Source: a virus
DNA length: 50,459 bases
Reading direction: 5' to 3' (one strand)
IMG/VR virus record: IMGVR_UViG_3300029286_000059
Coordinates: 1 to 50,459 of that record
Positions within the stretch are counted from its first letter, which is position 1. Each line of letters starts with the position of its first letter. The notes under the pieces were generated by a model. That model was given only the letters and a program-made list of their open reading frames with translations, made no database searches and was not told where the DNA came from. This document shows positions 17,382 to 26,449 of this stretch, piece after piece. The position numbers were made by a program, and so were the translations under genes.

Positions 17382-18755
17382 ATGGCTCTCTTAAAAACAA
17401 AAAGAACTAAACTGAAATTCGATTTATCGAAATTGTCAAAAACCGAAAAACGATATTTCAAAATTATGATTTCTGGTACTCCTTGTTATATCAGGGGTGT
17501 TCCCGGTAACGCGAAATCAGCTATCGGTCGTAGTATTTGTGATAAAGTTATTTGGTGGTATCAGGATACACCAGAAGAAAAAAGTGTCGGTCTCAATTAT
17601 ATTGACTTACGTTTGTCTGATAAGGATGAAACCGACTTGGGTAGTTATCCTGTTACAAAGAACCCAATTGAACAGTTACTTAGGTTTACCGAACTTTTCG
17701 AAAAAGGTTATTTGAATATTGATGATTTCAATAAGATTAAGGACAAGTATGTAAAGGTTATTCTCAGTTGTGATGATGTTACCAGTCTTTCTTTCGCGGT
17801 ACCCGATTGGGCACTTGAAGCAAATGTTAGACCCACCGTTATTCACGTCGAGGAATTAAATCGTTGTGATTCGAGGGTTCGTAATGCCGCTCTTCAGTTA
17901 TTGAATGAAAAACAAATTGGTAACTTCAAATTTAATTCTAATGTTTTCTGGATGGCTTCTGGAAACTTGGGTGAAACAGATAGAACAGAAGTTGATGAAA
18001 TGGACCTCGCTCTTTCCAATCGTCTTTGTATCCTTGATCACGATTTGACAGTTATTGAATGGGCTGAAAATTTCGGTTATGAAAATTGTTGGAATATGAT
18101 GGTTGATTATCTTATCGCAAATCCAGTTCAATTTTCCAATGTAAAACCAGCCCCTGATGAAGTCCGTTACGCTACACCGAGAAGTTGGACTAACTTATCA
18201 AATTACATTCTTATTAATTATGGTGACGATCCAGATCCAAAAGAAGTTTCAGATTCGGAAGAAATGGCAATTGTAGGGTTGGGTTTCGTTGGTTCATCTT
18301 GGCATGGTTTCGCTCGTTATCTTACCGAAACAAGTAAAATAAGTATCAATGATATTGTGAATCGTTGGGATGATGTTAAGAGTGAAGTAAAAAACCTTAA
18401 CAGGGCACGTACAATGGAATTGATGAGTAATCTTAGGACTTGTGGAACGAATGGTTCTTATACATTCTTACAGGATAAAAACAAGGAACAAATCACAAAT
18501 ATCATCAGTTTCTTGAAAGTTTTATCACCTGATAAAGATGATAACAATAAGAGTACCAAAGCACATTCAAATGATGATGAGGTAACAAGTTATATCCTTT
18601 TCCTTGTTGATAAGATGGATCCGGCAAATGAAAGGTATCATAAGTATGTAATTAAATTCTTCGCTGATAAAGCAAAAATCATTCACAAGTGGGTTGATAG
18701 TGGCCGACACAAGAAAGCTGACGGTACACCTGACTTAACCGGTCTTAACGATTAA
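17382..18755 (+). CDS. MoxR-type AAA+ ATPase, 457 aa
   Basis: Walker A GVPGNAKSAIG (about residues 38-48), Walker B VIHVEELNRCDSRVRN (about 153-168), sensor-1 region FWMASGNLGETDRTEVDEMD with a following LSNRL arginine-finger-like segment. This matches MoxR/RavA AAA+ proteins, which act with VWA partners. The VWA/metallopeptidase at 13488 is the probable partner, under a promoter of the same type. The codon usage is noticeably less AT-extreme than in its neighbours. Confidence 0.85.
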   Translation: MALLKTKRTKLKFDLSKLSKTEKRYFKIMISGTPCYIRGVPGNAKSAIGRSICDKVIWWYQDTPEEKSVGLNYIDLRLSDKDETDLGSYPVTKNPIEQLLRFTELFEKGYLNIDDFNKIKDKYVKVILSCDDVTSLSFAVPDWALEANVRPTVIHVEELNRCDSRVRNAALQLLNEKQIGNFKFNSNVFWMASGNLGETDRTEVDEMDLALSNRLCILDHDLTVIEWAENFGYENCWNMMVDYLIANPVQFSNVKPAPDEVRYATPRSWTNLSNYILINYGDDPDPKEVSDSEEMAIVGLGFVGSSWHGFARYLTETSKISINDIVNRWDDVKSEVKNLNRARTMELMSNLRTCGTNGSYTFLQDKNKEQITNIISFLKVLSPDKDDNNKSTKAHSNDDEVTSYILFLVDKMDPANERYHKYVIKFFADKAKIIHKWVDSGRHKKADGTPDLTGLND

Positions 18756-18770
18756 AAATAGTTTTTGGTT

Positions 18771-19097
18771 TCATTTGGTTTGACAAGAAGAAGAAACGGG
18801 TTCCGACTCGTTTCTTTCTTCTTTTATTTCCTTTAAGATTCCATCAATAACGATATATCTATGATTGTTGACATGATATTCCCAACTAACCTTTTCACCT
18901 TCCAAGAAATATCCACCCGGAGTACCATCAAATTTTTCAATTGCTGGTCCATTAAATCGGTGTAATTTATTGTTCAATTTATATTGATAACATTTATCTT
19001 TTTCGAAACGTATCTTTTGAAATTTATTTTCATCGTATAACCATTCAAGAACACCAATTTCATTAACATAATGGTCTCTGTTTAATTCTTTACTCAT
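18771..19097 (-). CDS. LHR/GPA-repeat protein D, 108 aa
   Basis: Contains YQYKLNNKLHRFNGPAIEKF and GYFLEGEKVSWEYHV, the same repeat pattern as the three genes at 15022-16064. The start at 19097 overlaps the upstream gene by 8 nt. Function unknown. Confidence 0.7.
   Translation of the reverse strand: MSKELNRDHYVNEIGVLEWLYDENKFQKIRFEKDKCYQYKLNNKLHRFNGPAIEKFDGTPGGYFLEGEKVSWEYHVNNHRYIVIDGILKEIKEERNESEPVSSSCQTK
18785..18823. terminator. bidirectional terminator
   Basis: AAGAAGAAGAAACG (18785-18798) pairs with CGTTTCTTTCTTCTT (18809-18823) with one bulge. The stem has A-rich and T-rich ends, so it can stop the + strand ATPase transcript and the - strand transcript. It overlaps the 3' end of the - strand gene. 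Confidence 0.65.
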
Positions 19098-19308
19098 CTT
19101 CAGATATATCTTCTTTCTTTTTTTTGTGTTTCACATTTCTATTATATTTTTCATGTGAACATGTATGACAACTACAATTTTTACCTTGATTTTTATAACA
19201 GTACTGTTTTTCTGTCGGTTCTCCACTTTTTTCCAAAATACCCATTTTTCTTAGTCTATTCAAAAATTTTATTTTGGTTTTTCTGTTTCTTTCACCTTTG
19301 TTCGTCAT
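19090..19308 (-). CDS. small Cys-rich basic protein, 72 aa
   Basis: MTNKGERNRKTKIKFLNRLR is strongly basic. QYCYKNQGKNCSCHTCSHEK has four Cys and two His in 20 residues, a likely zinc-binding knuckle. A lysine and acidic tail follows. Might bind nucleic acid. Family not recognised. Confidence 0.65.
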   Translation of the reverse strand: MTNKGERNRKTKIKFLNRLRKMGILEKSGEPTEKQYCYKNQGKNCSCHTCSHEKYNRNVKHKKKKEDISEDE

Positions 19309-19972
19309 TGTTATTTTTTAATTTTTTCCAAGATAATTTTCTACTTTCACCAATTTTTTTCTTAGTTTCTTCTGAATGTATTTTTCCTTTTTTAGATTCA
19401 CTTATTTTTTTATTATGAAATTCACTATTCTTTTTTCCGGTATGTGATTGACTCATTTTCTTTTTTGATTCTTCTGAATGGTTGATTCCTAAATTCCAAG
19501 GGATTCTACCTTTCATAGAATCACTAATTTTCTTTTTGAAATCATCAGAATATGTTTTTCCGGAATGATAAACACTTAATTTCATTTTAGTTTCAATTGT
19601 ATGTGTTTTTCCAAAAAAAGGATTATTTTCACCTTTTACATTAATGTGATTTTCACTTATTTTTTGTTTTGTTTTTTCAGATAATTTATATCCAAATGAT
19701 CCCCCGCCCCCACTTGATAAATTATATCCTATATTTAGATCATTACTTTTAAATAAATTAATATAATATATTTCCTTTTCATTCATTTCAGATTTTGAGA
19801 AACATTCAGATAAAATTTCAACGGTGAAATTGTTTTTATTATACTTTTTTAAGGATTCTTTTATTATAATTCCTGAACCGAAATAATTCTTTTTGAATTT
19901 ATTACTTTTAGTTTGACCTATATAGATTTTTTTATTTATTAAATTTGTGGTTTTATAAATATACCCAATCAT
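19292..19972 (-). CDS. GIY-YIG homing endonuclease, 226 aa
   Basis: IGYIYKTTNLINKKIYIGQT is the GIY-YIG motif (YIYK...YIGQ) and EMNEKEIYYINLFKSN carries the catalytic Glu. Several NUMOD3 repeats follow (GENNPFFGKTHTIETKMKLS; HSEESKKKMSQSHTGKKNSE; HSEETKKKIGESRK). Relative of the enzyme at 16035 but lacking the C-terminal NUMOD1 unit. Overlaps the next gene downstream by 17 nt. Confidence 0.88.
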   Translation of the reverse strand: MIGYIYKTTNLINKKIYIGQTKSNKFKKNYFGSGIIIKESLKKYNKNNFTVEILSECFSKSEMNEKEIYYINLFKSNDLNIGYNLSSGGGGSFGYKLSEKTKQKISENHINVKGENNPFFGKTHTIETKMKLSVYHSGKTYSDDFKKKISDSMKGRIPWNLGINHSEESKKKMSQSHTGKKNSEFHNKKISESKKGKIHSEETKKKIGESRKLSWKKLKNNNDEQR

Positions 19973-19979
19973 TCCATTT

Positions 19980-20279
19980 TCAAATTGTTTTGACGATATG
20001 TATTATTGTTCCGAAGAAATCCTTTATCCAAGTACCGATCATCGATCCTGACCAAACTGGAAAGATAATAATCAATAGTATAAAGATAAAAAGAATAATC
20101 CATTTTATCATCTTACGATTTCTTTGGTAAAATAAAATTAATTTAAAAGTGGGTCTTTCAAATTTGTTTGTATTTCTGGAATCATGTATTTTCAATGATG
20201 GTGGTTTTCTAAAACCAACATTTTGAATCAATGGTTTCTGTTGTTCCTTTTTTTCTTTTCTAGAATCGTGTATTTCCAT
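19980..20279 (-). CDS. membrane protein with cytoplasmic N-terminus, 99 aa
   Basis: Starts MEIHDSRKEKKEQQKP and contains two IHDSR(K/N) copies (residues 3-8 and 31-36). A basic stretch leads to one long hydrophobic span (MIKWIILFIFILLIIIFPVW, about residues 58-77). Function unknown. Confidence 0.65.
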   Translation of the reverse strand: MEIHDSRKEKKEQQKPLIQNVGFRKPPSLKIHDSRNTNKFERPTFKLILFYQRNRKMIKWIILFIFILLIIIFPVWSGSMIGTWIKDFFGTIIHIVKTI

Positions 20280-20281
20280 AA

Positions 20282-20770
20282 TTAAAATAATGTTATAAAA
20301 TCAAGAAAACATTGTTTATTTACAACCTGACATATTGTAAATAAACATTTTCTTCCATTCAATTCAATAAGTGAGCCAGAAAAGAGACCTTTAAATTTTT
20401 TACCTCTTAAAGGTTTTACGATAGAGAAATAATTTTTAAATTTATTTGTTTCAGATATTTCTTTCAAAATGACTTCTTTATCTTTTCTTTTAATGATTTT
20501 CAATCCTTTTTCTGTTATATCTTTTCCGATAACTTCCAATTTTGATGTTAATCCTATAACTTTCACAAAAGCATCATTAACATCAATAATTATATTTTCG
20601 TTAATATCACTTATAGCCATTGGACAAGGATTCAAATCAAAAACTTTGTAAAATTTATCCTCAGCTAATCTCAATTCGTCAGATAACAATTTAATTTGTT
20701 CATCGTTACTTGAACTAGATTCGAAAAGATCTACATTATTTATATCTTCCTCTTTGTTTATTAATTTCAT
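20282..20770 (-). CDS. PAS-domain protein, 162 aa
   Basis: After an N-terminal region with VDLFESSSS (possible capsid-targeting-like peptide), EDKFYKVFDLNPCPMAISDI, IIIDVNDAFVKVIGLTSKLE, VIGKDITEKGL form a PAS domain in standard order. No kinase or effector domain is attached. Might sense a ligand or bind a partner protein. A phage promoter motif lies 28 nt upstream. Confidence 0.75.
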   Translation of the reverse strand: MKLINKEEDINNVDLFESSSSNDEQIKLLSDELRLAEDKFYKVFDLNPCPMAISDINENIIIDVNDAFVKVIGLTSKLEVIGKDITEKGLKIIKRKDKEVILKEISETNKFKNYFSIVKPLRGKKFKGLFSGSLIELNGRKCLFTICQVVNKQCFLDFITLF

Positions 20771-20797
20771 TATGAAATATGTCTTTTTAGCTATGTA

Positions 20798-20808
20798 TAT
20801 ATATTAAA
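20798..20808 (-). promoter_or_regulatory. TTTAATATATA promoter of the PAS gene
   Basis: Exact motif on the - strand, 28 nt upstream of ATG 20770. Confidence 0.65.
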
Positions 20809-20824
20809 TTTAATTTCTGATGTT

Positions 20825-21109
20825 TTATAAATCATTTGATTCATTTAATATTTCATTTAGTATTTTTGATAATTTATCATATCTTTCCTGATTAATCTTT
20901 TCCTCTTCAAATAAAATATTGTATATTTCTGGATTCATTATAATGTAATTGGCTTTTTTTGATTGATCCGATTTTCGACCAACCAAAATATTATTCTTAT
21001 CAGAATATGGATCTATATAAATGGGTATACCATTTATTGAACTACCTTGTGATATTTCATTTGATGCTTTGTTAATTCTATTAACTAAATTCTTTGTTAA
21101 ATCTTCCAT
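20825..21109 (-). CDS. unknown protein, 94 aa
   Basis: Not recognised. Mostly helical at both ends, with a central IPIYIDPYSDKNNILVGRKS segment. Part of the - strand cluster downstream of the SbcCD-like gene. Confidence 0.65.
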   Translation of the reverse strand: MEDLTKNLVNRINKASNEISQGSSINGIPIYIDPYSDKNNILVGRKSDQSKKANYIIMNPEIYNILFEEEKINQERYDKLSKILNEILNESNDL

Positions 21110-21166
21110 CTACTATATTTTTTTTAAGTATTGTGGTTTGTAAAACAACAGTTTCACCATCTTTAT

Positions 21167-21316
21167 TCACAGTAACATAGTATTATTTGAATCATCACAA
21201 ACATTTTTATAATCATAAATCAATTTACCATTTAAAAAGAATTCACAAATTTTATCCAATCCCTTTTTTATTTCTTCACGAAATTCTTCTGTATTATTTT
21301 CAAAATTGTAATTCAT
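21167..21316 (-). pseudogene. small gene with probable frameshift
   Basis: ATG 21316 gives MNYNFENNTEEFREEIKKGL... and stops after 49 codons at 21167. In the neighbouring frame the sequence continues YVTVNKDGETVVLQTTILKK into the next gene, suggesting a one-base indel near 21175. True mutation or sequencing error. Confidence 0.4.
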
Positions 21317-21371
21317 TAAAAAATTTTAATGTTTTTAAAATATTTTCTTCCATAATCATTTTTATTATTTT

Positions 21372-24300
21372 TTATATTATTTCAAAACTGGATACACCAT
21401 TTTTATCCTTATTAACATCAATAATCATATCAGCCATAATTTCATTATCATGTTCGATAATAACTATTTTATTTATTTTTTCCTTTATTGTATTAAGTAA
21501 TTCAACGAATTTTATAACACTATCACCAACTAAACGATTGATAACTTCATCCAAAAATATAAAATTTGGTTTCGATTTAAAATTGATAGTTCTCAAAACA
21601 GTTTTTAAAACAATAGCGGCGAAAGTTCTTTCCATTCCAGAACTTTCAATTGCGTTGATAACACCCGGTAATCCATTATGTTCAAGTTTATAATTCAAAT
21701 CTTCATCAAAGAACATATTGAAATTGGTATTTGATAACAATGTAGATAATTCACCATTGAGAAGATCTGCATTCTTTTTCAACAAATATGTTGGTAATCC
21801 GGTTCTACTCATTATGGTTATATATGTACCCCATAATTGTTCTCTACGAAGTTGTTCTTCATATTTTTTCATTCTTTCCTTTAAATCACTAATAGTTTTC
21901 TTATGAAGAGTAATAGAGTTATTTATAACAATTTTCTGATTAATAAATTCATTTTTATTATCATTTAATTGTTTCATAATTACTTTCGATTGTTCGATTT
22001 TATTATTTGTATCCTTATTTTCTTCTATCTTTTTAAGATTTTTATTATATTCTTTTATTAATGACTCATTCTTTAAAATGATTTTTTCTAAATCATTGTT
22101 AGTAGATGATAAATTATTCATCTTTATAATGTAATCCTTTCTCTTTTCAATTCCCTTTTTGGTTACATTCTTTTCGACTATAATTTTTTCTAGTTCATCA
22201 ATATCCTTTTTAAGTTTCTTTACAAGATTCGTATTACTATCAATATTCTTTTGTAATTCCTTATTTTCCTTTTCTGCTTTATCTTTATTTTTAGTAATGG
22301 TATCTATTTCATCTTTTATTTCGAATATATCGAAATTTGATATTTGTTCTTCTATCTTTTTTATTTGTTCATTGATACTCTTAATGTTTTCCAACACCAA
22401 TTTAATTTCAATTGATTCATTGATATTTTTCTTTGAATTATTCAAAGTTTCAATTTCTGATTGTATTTCCTTTTTCCTAGCCAACTTTGGTTTAGCTTCA
22501 TCAGAAACAATTTTTAATTCCATTTGTTTTTCCAATATCAATTTACCTAGATGATTTTCATCACAATTTGACATAGACTGACCACAGGTTGGACAATTTG
22601 ATTTTTCACCATCACGTGCCGATTCATAAGATTTCAACTCACTGGTAAACTTTATACCATTCTGTTTTAGTTGTATTAGTTCATTATCTAATTTACCAAT
22701 TTCATTATATAACTTGGTAATTGTTTTATCTAAATCTCTTTCCTTTTCGTTAGTAATTCTAGAAATTTTGTTTTTATCATTATTAATAGAATTGTTTAAT
22801 TCATCAATTTGATTTTTCTTACGATTAATTGCCTTCTTCTTTGACATTTCAATTTCAGTATCGACATTTTCAATTTTGAAATTGTTTTCATCCATTTTTC
22901 TTTCCCATTCAACTATTTCTAATTCTTTTTTATGGGAATCTTTTTCAAATTTTGATTTATTTTCTATTTCATCATTGAATTTTCTATAATCGAATTCACT
23001 GGGTAAACCATCTATAATTTCTTTATATTCTGTTATAGTTGATTGATTTTCAGATACTTTATTAGTATCTGTTTCGATATCATATGTTACCTTATCAAGA
23101 TTTAAGTTCATAATATCATCATCAATTTTATGAACTTTGAGAGTGAGTTTTTCTTGAACAGCTAAACCCTTTGATATTTTTTCATCAATATCTATGATAG
23201 AATTATTTGTTTCACTTTCTTCAATTATTAATCCGTTTATCTTTTCTTGATTTTCATTTATTGTTTCTTCAACAGAAAGTGGATTAAGGACAATTTTTTC
23301 AAAATTTTGTTCCTTTTTATAATCTTTGAATTCTTCTAATTTCAATTCAAAAATTTCATAACCAGCATCTTTAATAATACTATCAATAAATTCTGAACGT
23401 ATCATTGACAACAGTTGATTTAAATTATCACCATTTGTTAAAGCCAAACGAATGAAGTCTTTAAAATCACCTAAAACATCAGAAATCATCTTTTGTGTTT
23501 TTGTTCCTCTTTCACCGGTCATTTTATTTTCTTCGACCATTTCTTCACCATAGTAATAATCAACTATTGTTGGACAACTTGTAATTTCACCATGTTTATT
23601 TAATTCTCTATCTGTTCTTCTGTAAATGACAAATTTTTCACCATTTATATCCAGAATAACACCAGCATCACAATAATTTAGATCCCTTTTGTTGTTTATA
23701 TAACGATTATCACCATGTTTAGGTTTACCACCCATTGTTGCTATTGTCTTTCCATATAGAACATAACAAATAGCATCCAAGATGGTAGTTTTACCGAATT
23801 GATTTATTCCATTTATTTGAATTATTCCATCGGTTCTCAAATCCAATACATTATCATCACCATATGATTTAAAGTTGTTGAACCAAACTTTGTCAATATC
23901 CCATACGATGTTTACAACATCAGATTTTTCTAATCTATCATATATAGTATCATCAATTTCAATAATTTGTTTTATGAAATCTTCATCATATTCATTGTTT
24001 TTTAAATATTCTCTGATAACATCTTGTTGTACTTGTTTATCATTAATATTTATTACTTCAGATATAAGTTTTGAATCTTCTATTTTTGTATGGAATGGAA
24101 ATTTTTGGAAACGAATATCATCAACTTTGTATTTTTCTTTTAAATGTCTTTTTATTTTCAATTCGTTTTCACGATTAACATTCGCAGCATAATCTGACCA
24201 TATTACTCTAAATTTGTTGTGGTCAACAACATATTTAGACGATAATTGTAGATTATCATAATCATCTGGTGATTTGAGTTCAAAATTAACTAAAGCATAA

Positions 24301-25013
24301 TTATTTTTTAATTCAATGAATTCGAATGATTTGTTCGGTATATCCCATAGTGTATAACCATGACCTTCTGGTGACTCACCGAAATTCTGTTGAATCATTG
24401 ATGATGTGTAAGCTTTAGTACCTTTCATGAAACTTTGATGTAAATGAATATCACTTAACATTGAAATATCACCTTTAAGGTCTTTTATATCTGGTACATT
24501 CTTTTTCTTAAAACCATAACCATTACATAACATTACATTCTGTACTGGATTATGATAAAGGTCAATATATGTAAATTTTGGATCCCTTTTTATTGGAAAT
24601 ACTTTCCAAGGATTTATTTTATCCAAATAATCCCACACAACCCAAATCACGTTTTCATCTTCATAAAAACCTGACTTTTTATAATAGATGATGTTTGGAT
24701 TATTTAAAAGTGTAACTGCTGTTTCAATCGTATCGATACGATTACGATTTTTCTTACGAACATCATGATTCCCTTTTATAATAATTACTTTTGATATAGT
24801 GGATAGGTTGGTTAAGAATTCACCAACTAGGATTAATGGTTCTCCCTCTATGTCAATATAGTCGTTATAAACATCCCCGGTTATAACTATTCTATCGGGT
24901 TTTTGTTCTTTTAATTTTTGATAAAATTTATCAAAGACTTCTCTATATTCTATATGTCTTTCGAGTTTTTTCGGTATGTGGATGTCACCGCAATTAGCTA
25001 CTTTGTTTATCAT
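21372..25013 (-). CDS. SbcD-SbcC (gp47-gp46/Mre11-Rad50) fusion protein, 1213 aa
   Basis: Residues 1 to about 330 are a metallophosphoesterase: NCGDIHIP, ITGDVYND, IIKGNHDVRK and LSDIHLH are Mre11/SbcD motifs. From about 370 comes a Rad50/SbcC ATPase: FNNFKSYG, Walker A INGINQFGKTTILDAI (about 398-413), long coiled coils around a zinc hook CPTCGQSM (about 806), then the signature SSGMERTFAAIVLKTV, Walker B NFIFLDEV and D-loop, and IVIIEHD. In T4 and E. coli these are two genes. Here they form one chain in SbcD-SbcC order. Role: DNA end resection and recombination-dependent replication. Confidence 0.92.
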   Translation of the reverse strand: MINKVANCGDIHIPKKLERHIEYREVFDKFYQKLKEQKPDRIVITGDVYNDYIDIEGEPLILVGEFLTNLSTISKVIIIKGNHDVRKKNRNRIDTIETAVTLLNNPNIIYYKKSGFYEDENVIWVVWDYLDKINPWKVFPIKRDPKFTYIDLYHNPVQNVMLCNGYGFKKKNVPDIKDLKGDISMLSDIHLHQSFMKGTKAYTSSMIQQNFGESPEGHGYTLWDIPNKSFEFIELKNNYALVNFELKSPDDYDNLQLSSKYVVDHNKFRVIWSDYAANVNRENELKIKRHLKEKYKVDDIRFQKFPFHTKIEDSKLISEVININDKQVQQDVIREYLKNNEYDEDFIKQIIEIDDTIYDRLEKSDVVNIVWDIDKVWFNNFKSYGDDNVLDLRTDGIIQINGINQFGKTTILDAICYVLYGKTIATMGGKPKHGDNRYINNKRDLNYCDAGVILDINGEKFVIYRRTDRELNKHGEITSCPTIVDYYYGEEMVEENKMTGERGTKTQKMISDVLGDFKDFIRLALTNGDNLNQLLSMIRSEFIDSIIKDAGYEIFELKLEEFKDYKKEQNFEKIVLNPLSVEETINENQEKINGLIIEESETNNSIIDIDEKISKGLAVQEKLTLKVHKIDDDIMNLNLDKVTYDIETDTNKVSENQSTITEYKEIIDGLPSEFDYRKFNDEIENKSKFEKDSHKKELEIVEWERKMDENNFKIENVDTEIEMSKKKAINRKKNQIDELNNSINNDKNKISRITNEKERDLDKTITKLYNEIGKLDNELIQLKQNGIKFTSELKSYESARDGEKSNCPTCGQSMSNCDENHLGKLILEKQMELKIVSDEAKPKLARKKEIQSEIETLNNSKKNINESIEIKLVLENIKSINEQIKKIEEQISNFDIFEIKDEIDTITKNKDKAEKENKELQKNIDSNTNLVKKLKKDIDELEKIIVEKNVTKKGIEKRKDYIIKMNNLSSTNNDLEKIILKNESLIKEYNKNLKKIEENKDTNNKIEQSKVIMKQLNDNKNEFINQKIVINNSITLHKKTISDLKERMKKYEEQLRREQLWGTYITIMSRTGLPTYLLKKNADLLNGELSTLLSNTNFNMFFDEDLNYKLEHNGLPGVINAIESSGMERTFAAIVLKTVLRTINFKSKPNFIFLDEVINRLVGDSVIKFVELLNTIKEKINKIVIIEHDNEIMADMIIDVNKDKNGVSSFEII

Positions 25014-25023
25014 TCATAGGCAA

Positions 25024-25164
25024 TTATTTTTTAAAGTGTTCTTTAATAACTGTTTCAATAAATTTAGATTTTTTAATTTTTTTTTCTTTACAGTATTTTT
25101 CAACCATTTTTAAAATATCTGGATGTAATGAAATACTAATATTATCTTTCTTTTCTTTTTCCAT
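25024..25164 (-). CDS. ribbon-helix-helix (CopG/Arc-like) protein, 46 aa
   Basis: MEKEKKDNISISLHPDILKM has the beta strand (ISISLH) and helix A of a ribbon-helix-helix DNA-binding protein, and KKIKKSKFIETVIKEHF supplies helix B with the KSKFIE turn. First gene upstream of the SbcCD fusion on the same strand, so it could regulate that operon. Faces the similar gene at 25264. Confidence 0.7.
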   Translation of the reverse strand: MEKEKKDNISISLHPDILKMVEKYCKEKKIKKSKFIETVIKEHFKK

Positions 25165-25239
25165 GTTTCCTTATATTATGAAAATTTTCATAAGTTTTTT
25201 AAAAATAATAGTAAAAAATACTATTTTGACCCTAATTTA

Positions 25240-25250
25240 TTTAATATATA
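25240..25250 (+). promoter_or_regulatory. TTTAATATATA promoter of the RHH/endonuclease operon
   Basis: Motif 14 nt upstream of ATG 25264 in the 99-bp region between the two divergent ribbon-helix-helix genes. Confidence 0.65.
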
Positions 25251-25263
25251 AATAGAAAAACAT

Positions 25264-25434
25264 ATGAAGAAAGTTTATGATAATATTAAAAGAAAAAAAT
25301 TATCAATGACAATTGATCCTGAAATTATTAATATCATTGATGAAAAAACATCTAATAGATCAGCATTAATAAATTGGATATTGAAGGAATATTTTAATTC
25401 TATTGGTGAAAATGTATCAAAAATAAAATTATAA
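25264..25434 (+). CDS. ribbon-helix-helix protein, 56 aa
   Basis: RKKLSMTIDPEIINIIDEKT followed by SNRSALINWILKEYF is a clear RHH fold (strand, helix, turn NRSALI, helix). Its stop is 2 nt before the start of the endonuclease gene, so the pair is probably one operon and the RHH protein may repress it. Resembles the divergent gene at 25024. Confidence 0.75.
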   Translation: MKKVYDNIKRKKLSMTIDPEIINIIDEKTSNRSALINWILKEYFNSIGENVSKIKL

Positions 25435-25436
25435 TA

Positions 25437-26363
25437 ATGGGTAAAACAAGTAAGAAATCAATTTATGAATTTATAGAATTAAGTAAAAAAATTCATGGTG
25501 ATGAGTATGATTATTCATTAGTAAATTATCAAGGTGCAAAAATAAAAGTAAAAATAATTTGTAAAAAACATGGTATATTTGAAACAACACCATACTCACA
25601 TTATGGATTAAAATCTAAATGTCCAAAATGTCAAATAGATAAAAGAATTTTAGATACTAATAAATTTATTGAAGAATGTAAAAAGGTACATGGTGATGAA
25701 TATGATTATTCATTATCTAATTATAAATGTTGGACCGAAAAAACAAAAATAATATGCAAGAAACATGGTATTTTTAAACAAAGTCCAAACTCACATATTT
25801 CTAATAAACAGGGGTGTCCAAAATGTAGATTAATCAAATTGAAAAATAGGTTATCTGATTTGAAATTATCACAAGATGAATTTATAGAAAAATGTAAATT
25901 GATTCATGGTGATAAATATGATTATTCTTTGGTTGATTATAAATTGGTTATCAATAAAGTGAAAATTATTTGTCCGAAACATGGTATTTTTGAACAAATG
26001 GCCGGTTGTCATTATATTCAAAAACAAGGATGTCCAAAATGTAAATCATCTAAAGGTGAAACAAAAATAGAACAATTTTTGATAAAAAATTTCATTAGAT
26101 ATGAAAGACAAAAAAAGTTCAAAGATTGTAAAAATAAAAGATATTTACCTTTTGATTTTTATTTATCTGAATTGAATACATGTATTGAATACAACGGAAA
26201 ACAACATTATATAGAAACAGAATATTGGAATCATAATAAATTAGAAAAAACTATGGAACATGATTCAATTAAAAAAAAATATTGTAATGAAAATAATATT
26301 AGATTATTGATAATAAAATATACGGATTATAAAAATATTGATAAAATATTATCTGACATTTAG
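25437..26363 (+). CDS. homing-type endonuclease with three zinc-ribbon repeats and a C-terminal nuclease fold, 308 aa
   Basis: Three tandem units of about 65 residues each carry HGDEYDYSLVNYQGAKIKVK, IICKKHGIFETTP and CPKC, like DNA-binding modules of phage EDxHD/VSR-like homing enzymes. The C-terminal part GETKIEQFL...LPFDFYLSELNTCIEYNGKQHY...HDSIKKKYC matches the D/E...E-x-N-G-x-x-H-Y pattern of PD-(D/E)xK/VSR-like nucleases. Free-standing. Confidence 0.8.
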   Translation: MGKTSKKSIYEFIELSKKIHGDEYDYSLVNYQGAKIKVKIICKKHGIFETTPYSHYGLKSKCPKCQIDKRILDTNKFIEECKKVHGDEYDYSLSNYKCWTEKTKIICKKHGIFKQSPNSHISNKQGCPKCRLIKLKNRLSDLKLSQDEFIEKCKLIHGDKYDYSLVDYKLVINKVKIICPKHGIFEQMAGCHYIQKQGCPKCKSSKGETKIEQFLIKNFIRYERQKKFKDCKNKRYLPFDFYLSELNTCIEYNGKQHYIETEYWNHNKLEKTMEHDSIKKKYCNENNIRLLIIKYTDYKNIDKILSDI

Positions 26364-26381
26364 TTTGTTTAAAAATAAAAA

Positions 26382-26408
26382 GGTGATTGAAATTCAACCA
26401 CCCTTTTA
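26382..26408. terminator. likely bidirectional terminator
   Basis: GGTGATTGAA pairs with TTCAACCACC (one mismatch), flanked by an A-run on the left and CTTTTA on the right, between a + strand gene and - strand genes. Confidence 0.6.
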
Positions 26409-26449
26409 CAACAATTTAAAACTAAAAATGAAAAATCAGACTCCATAAA

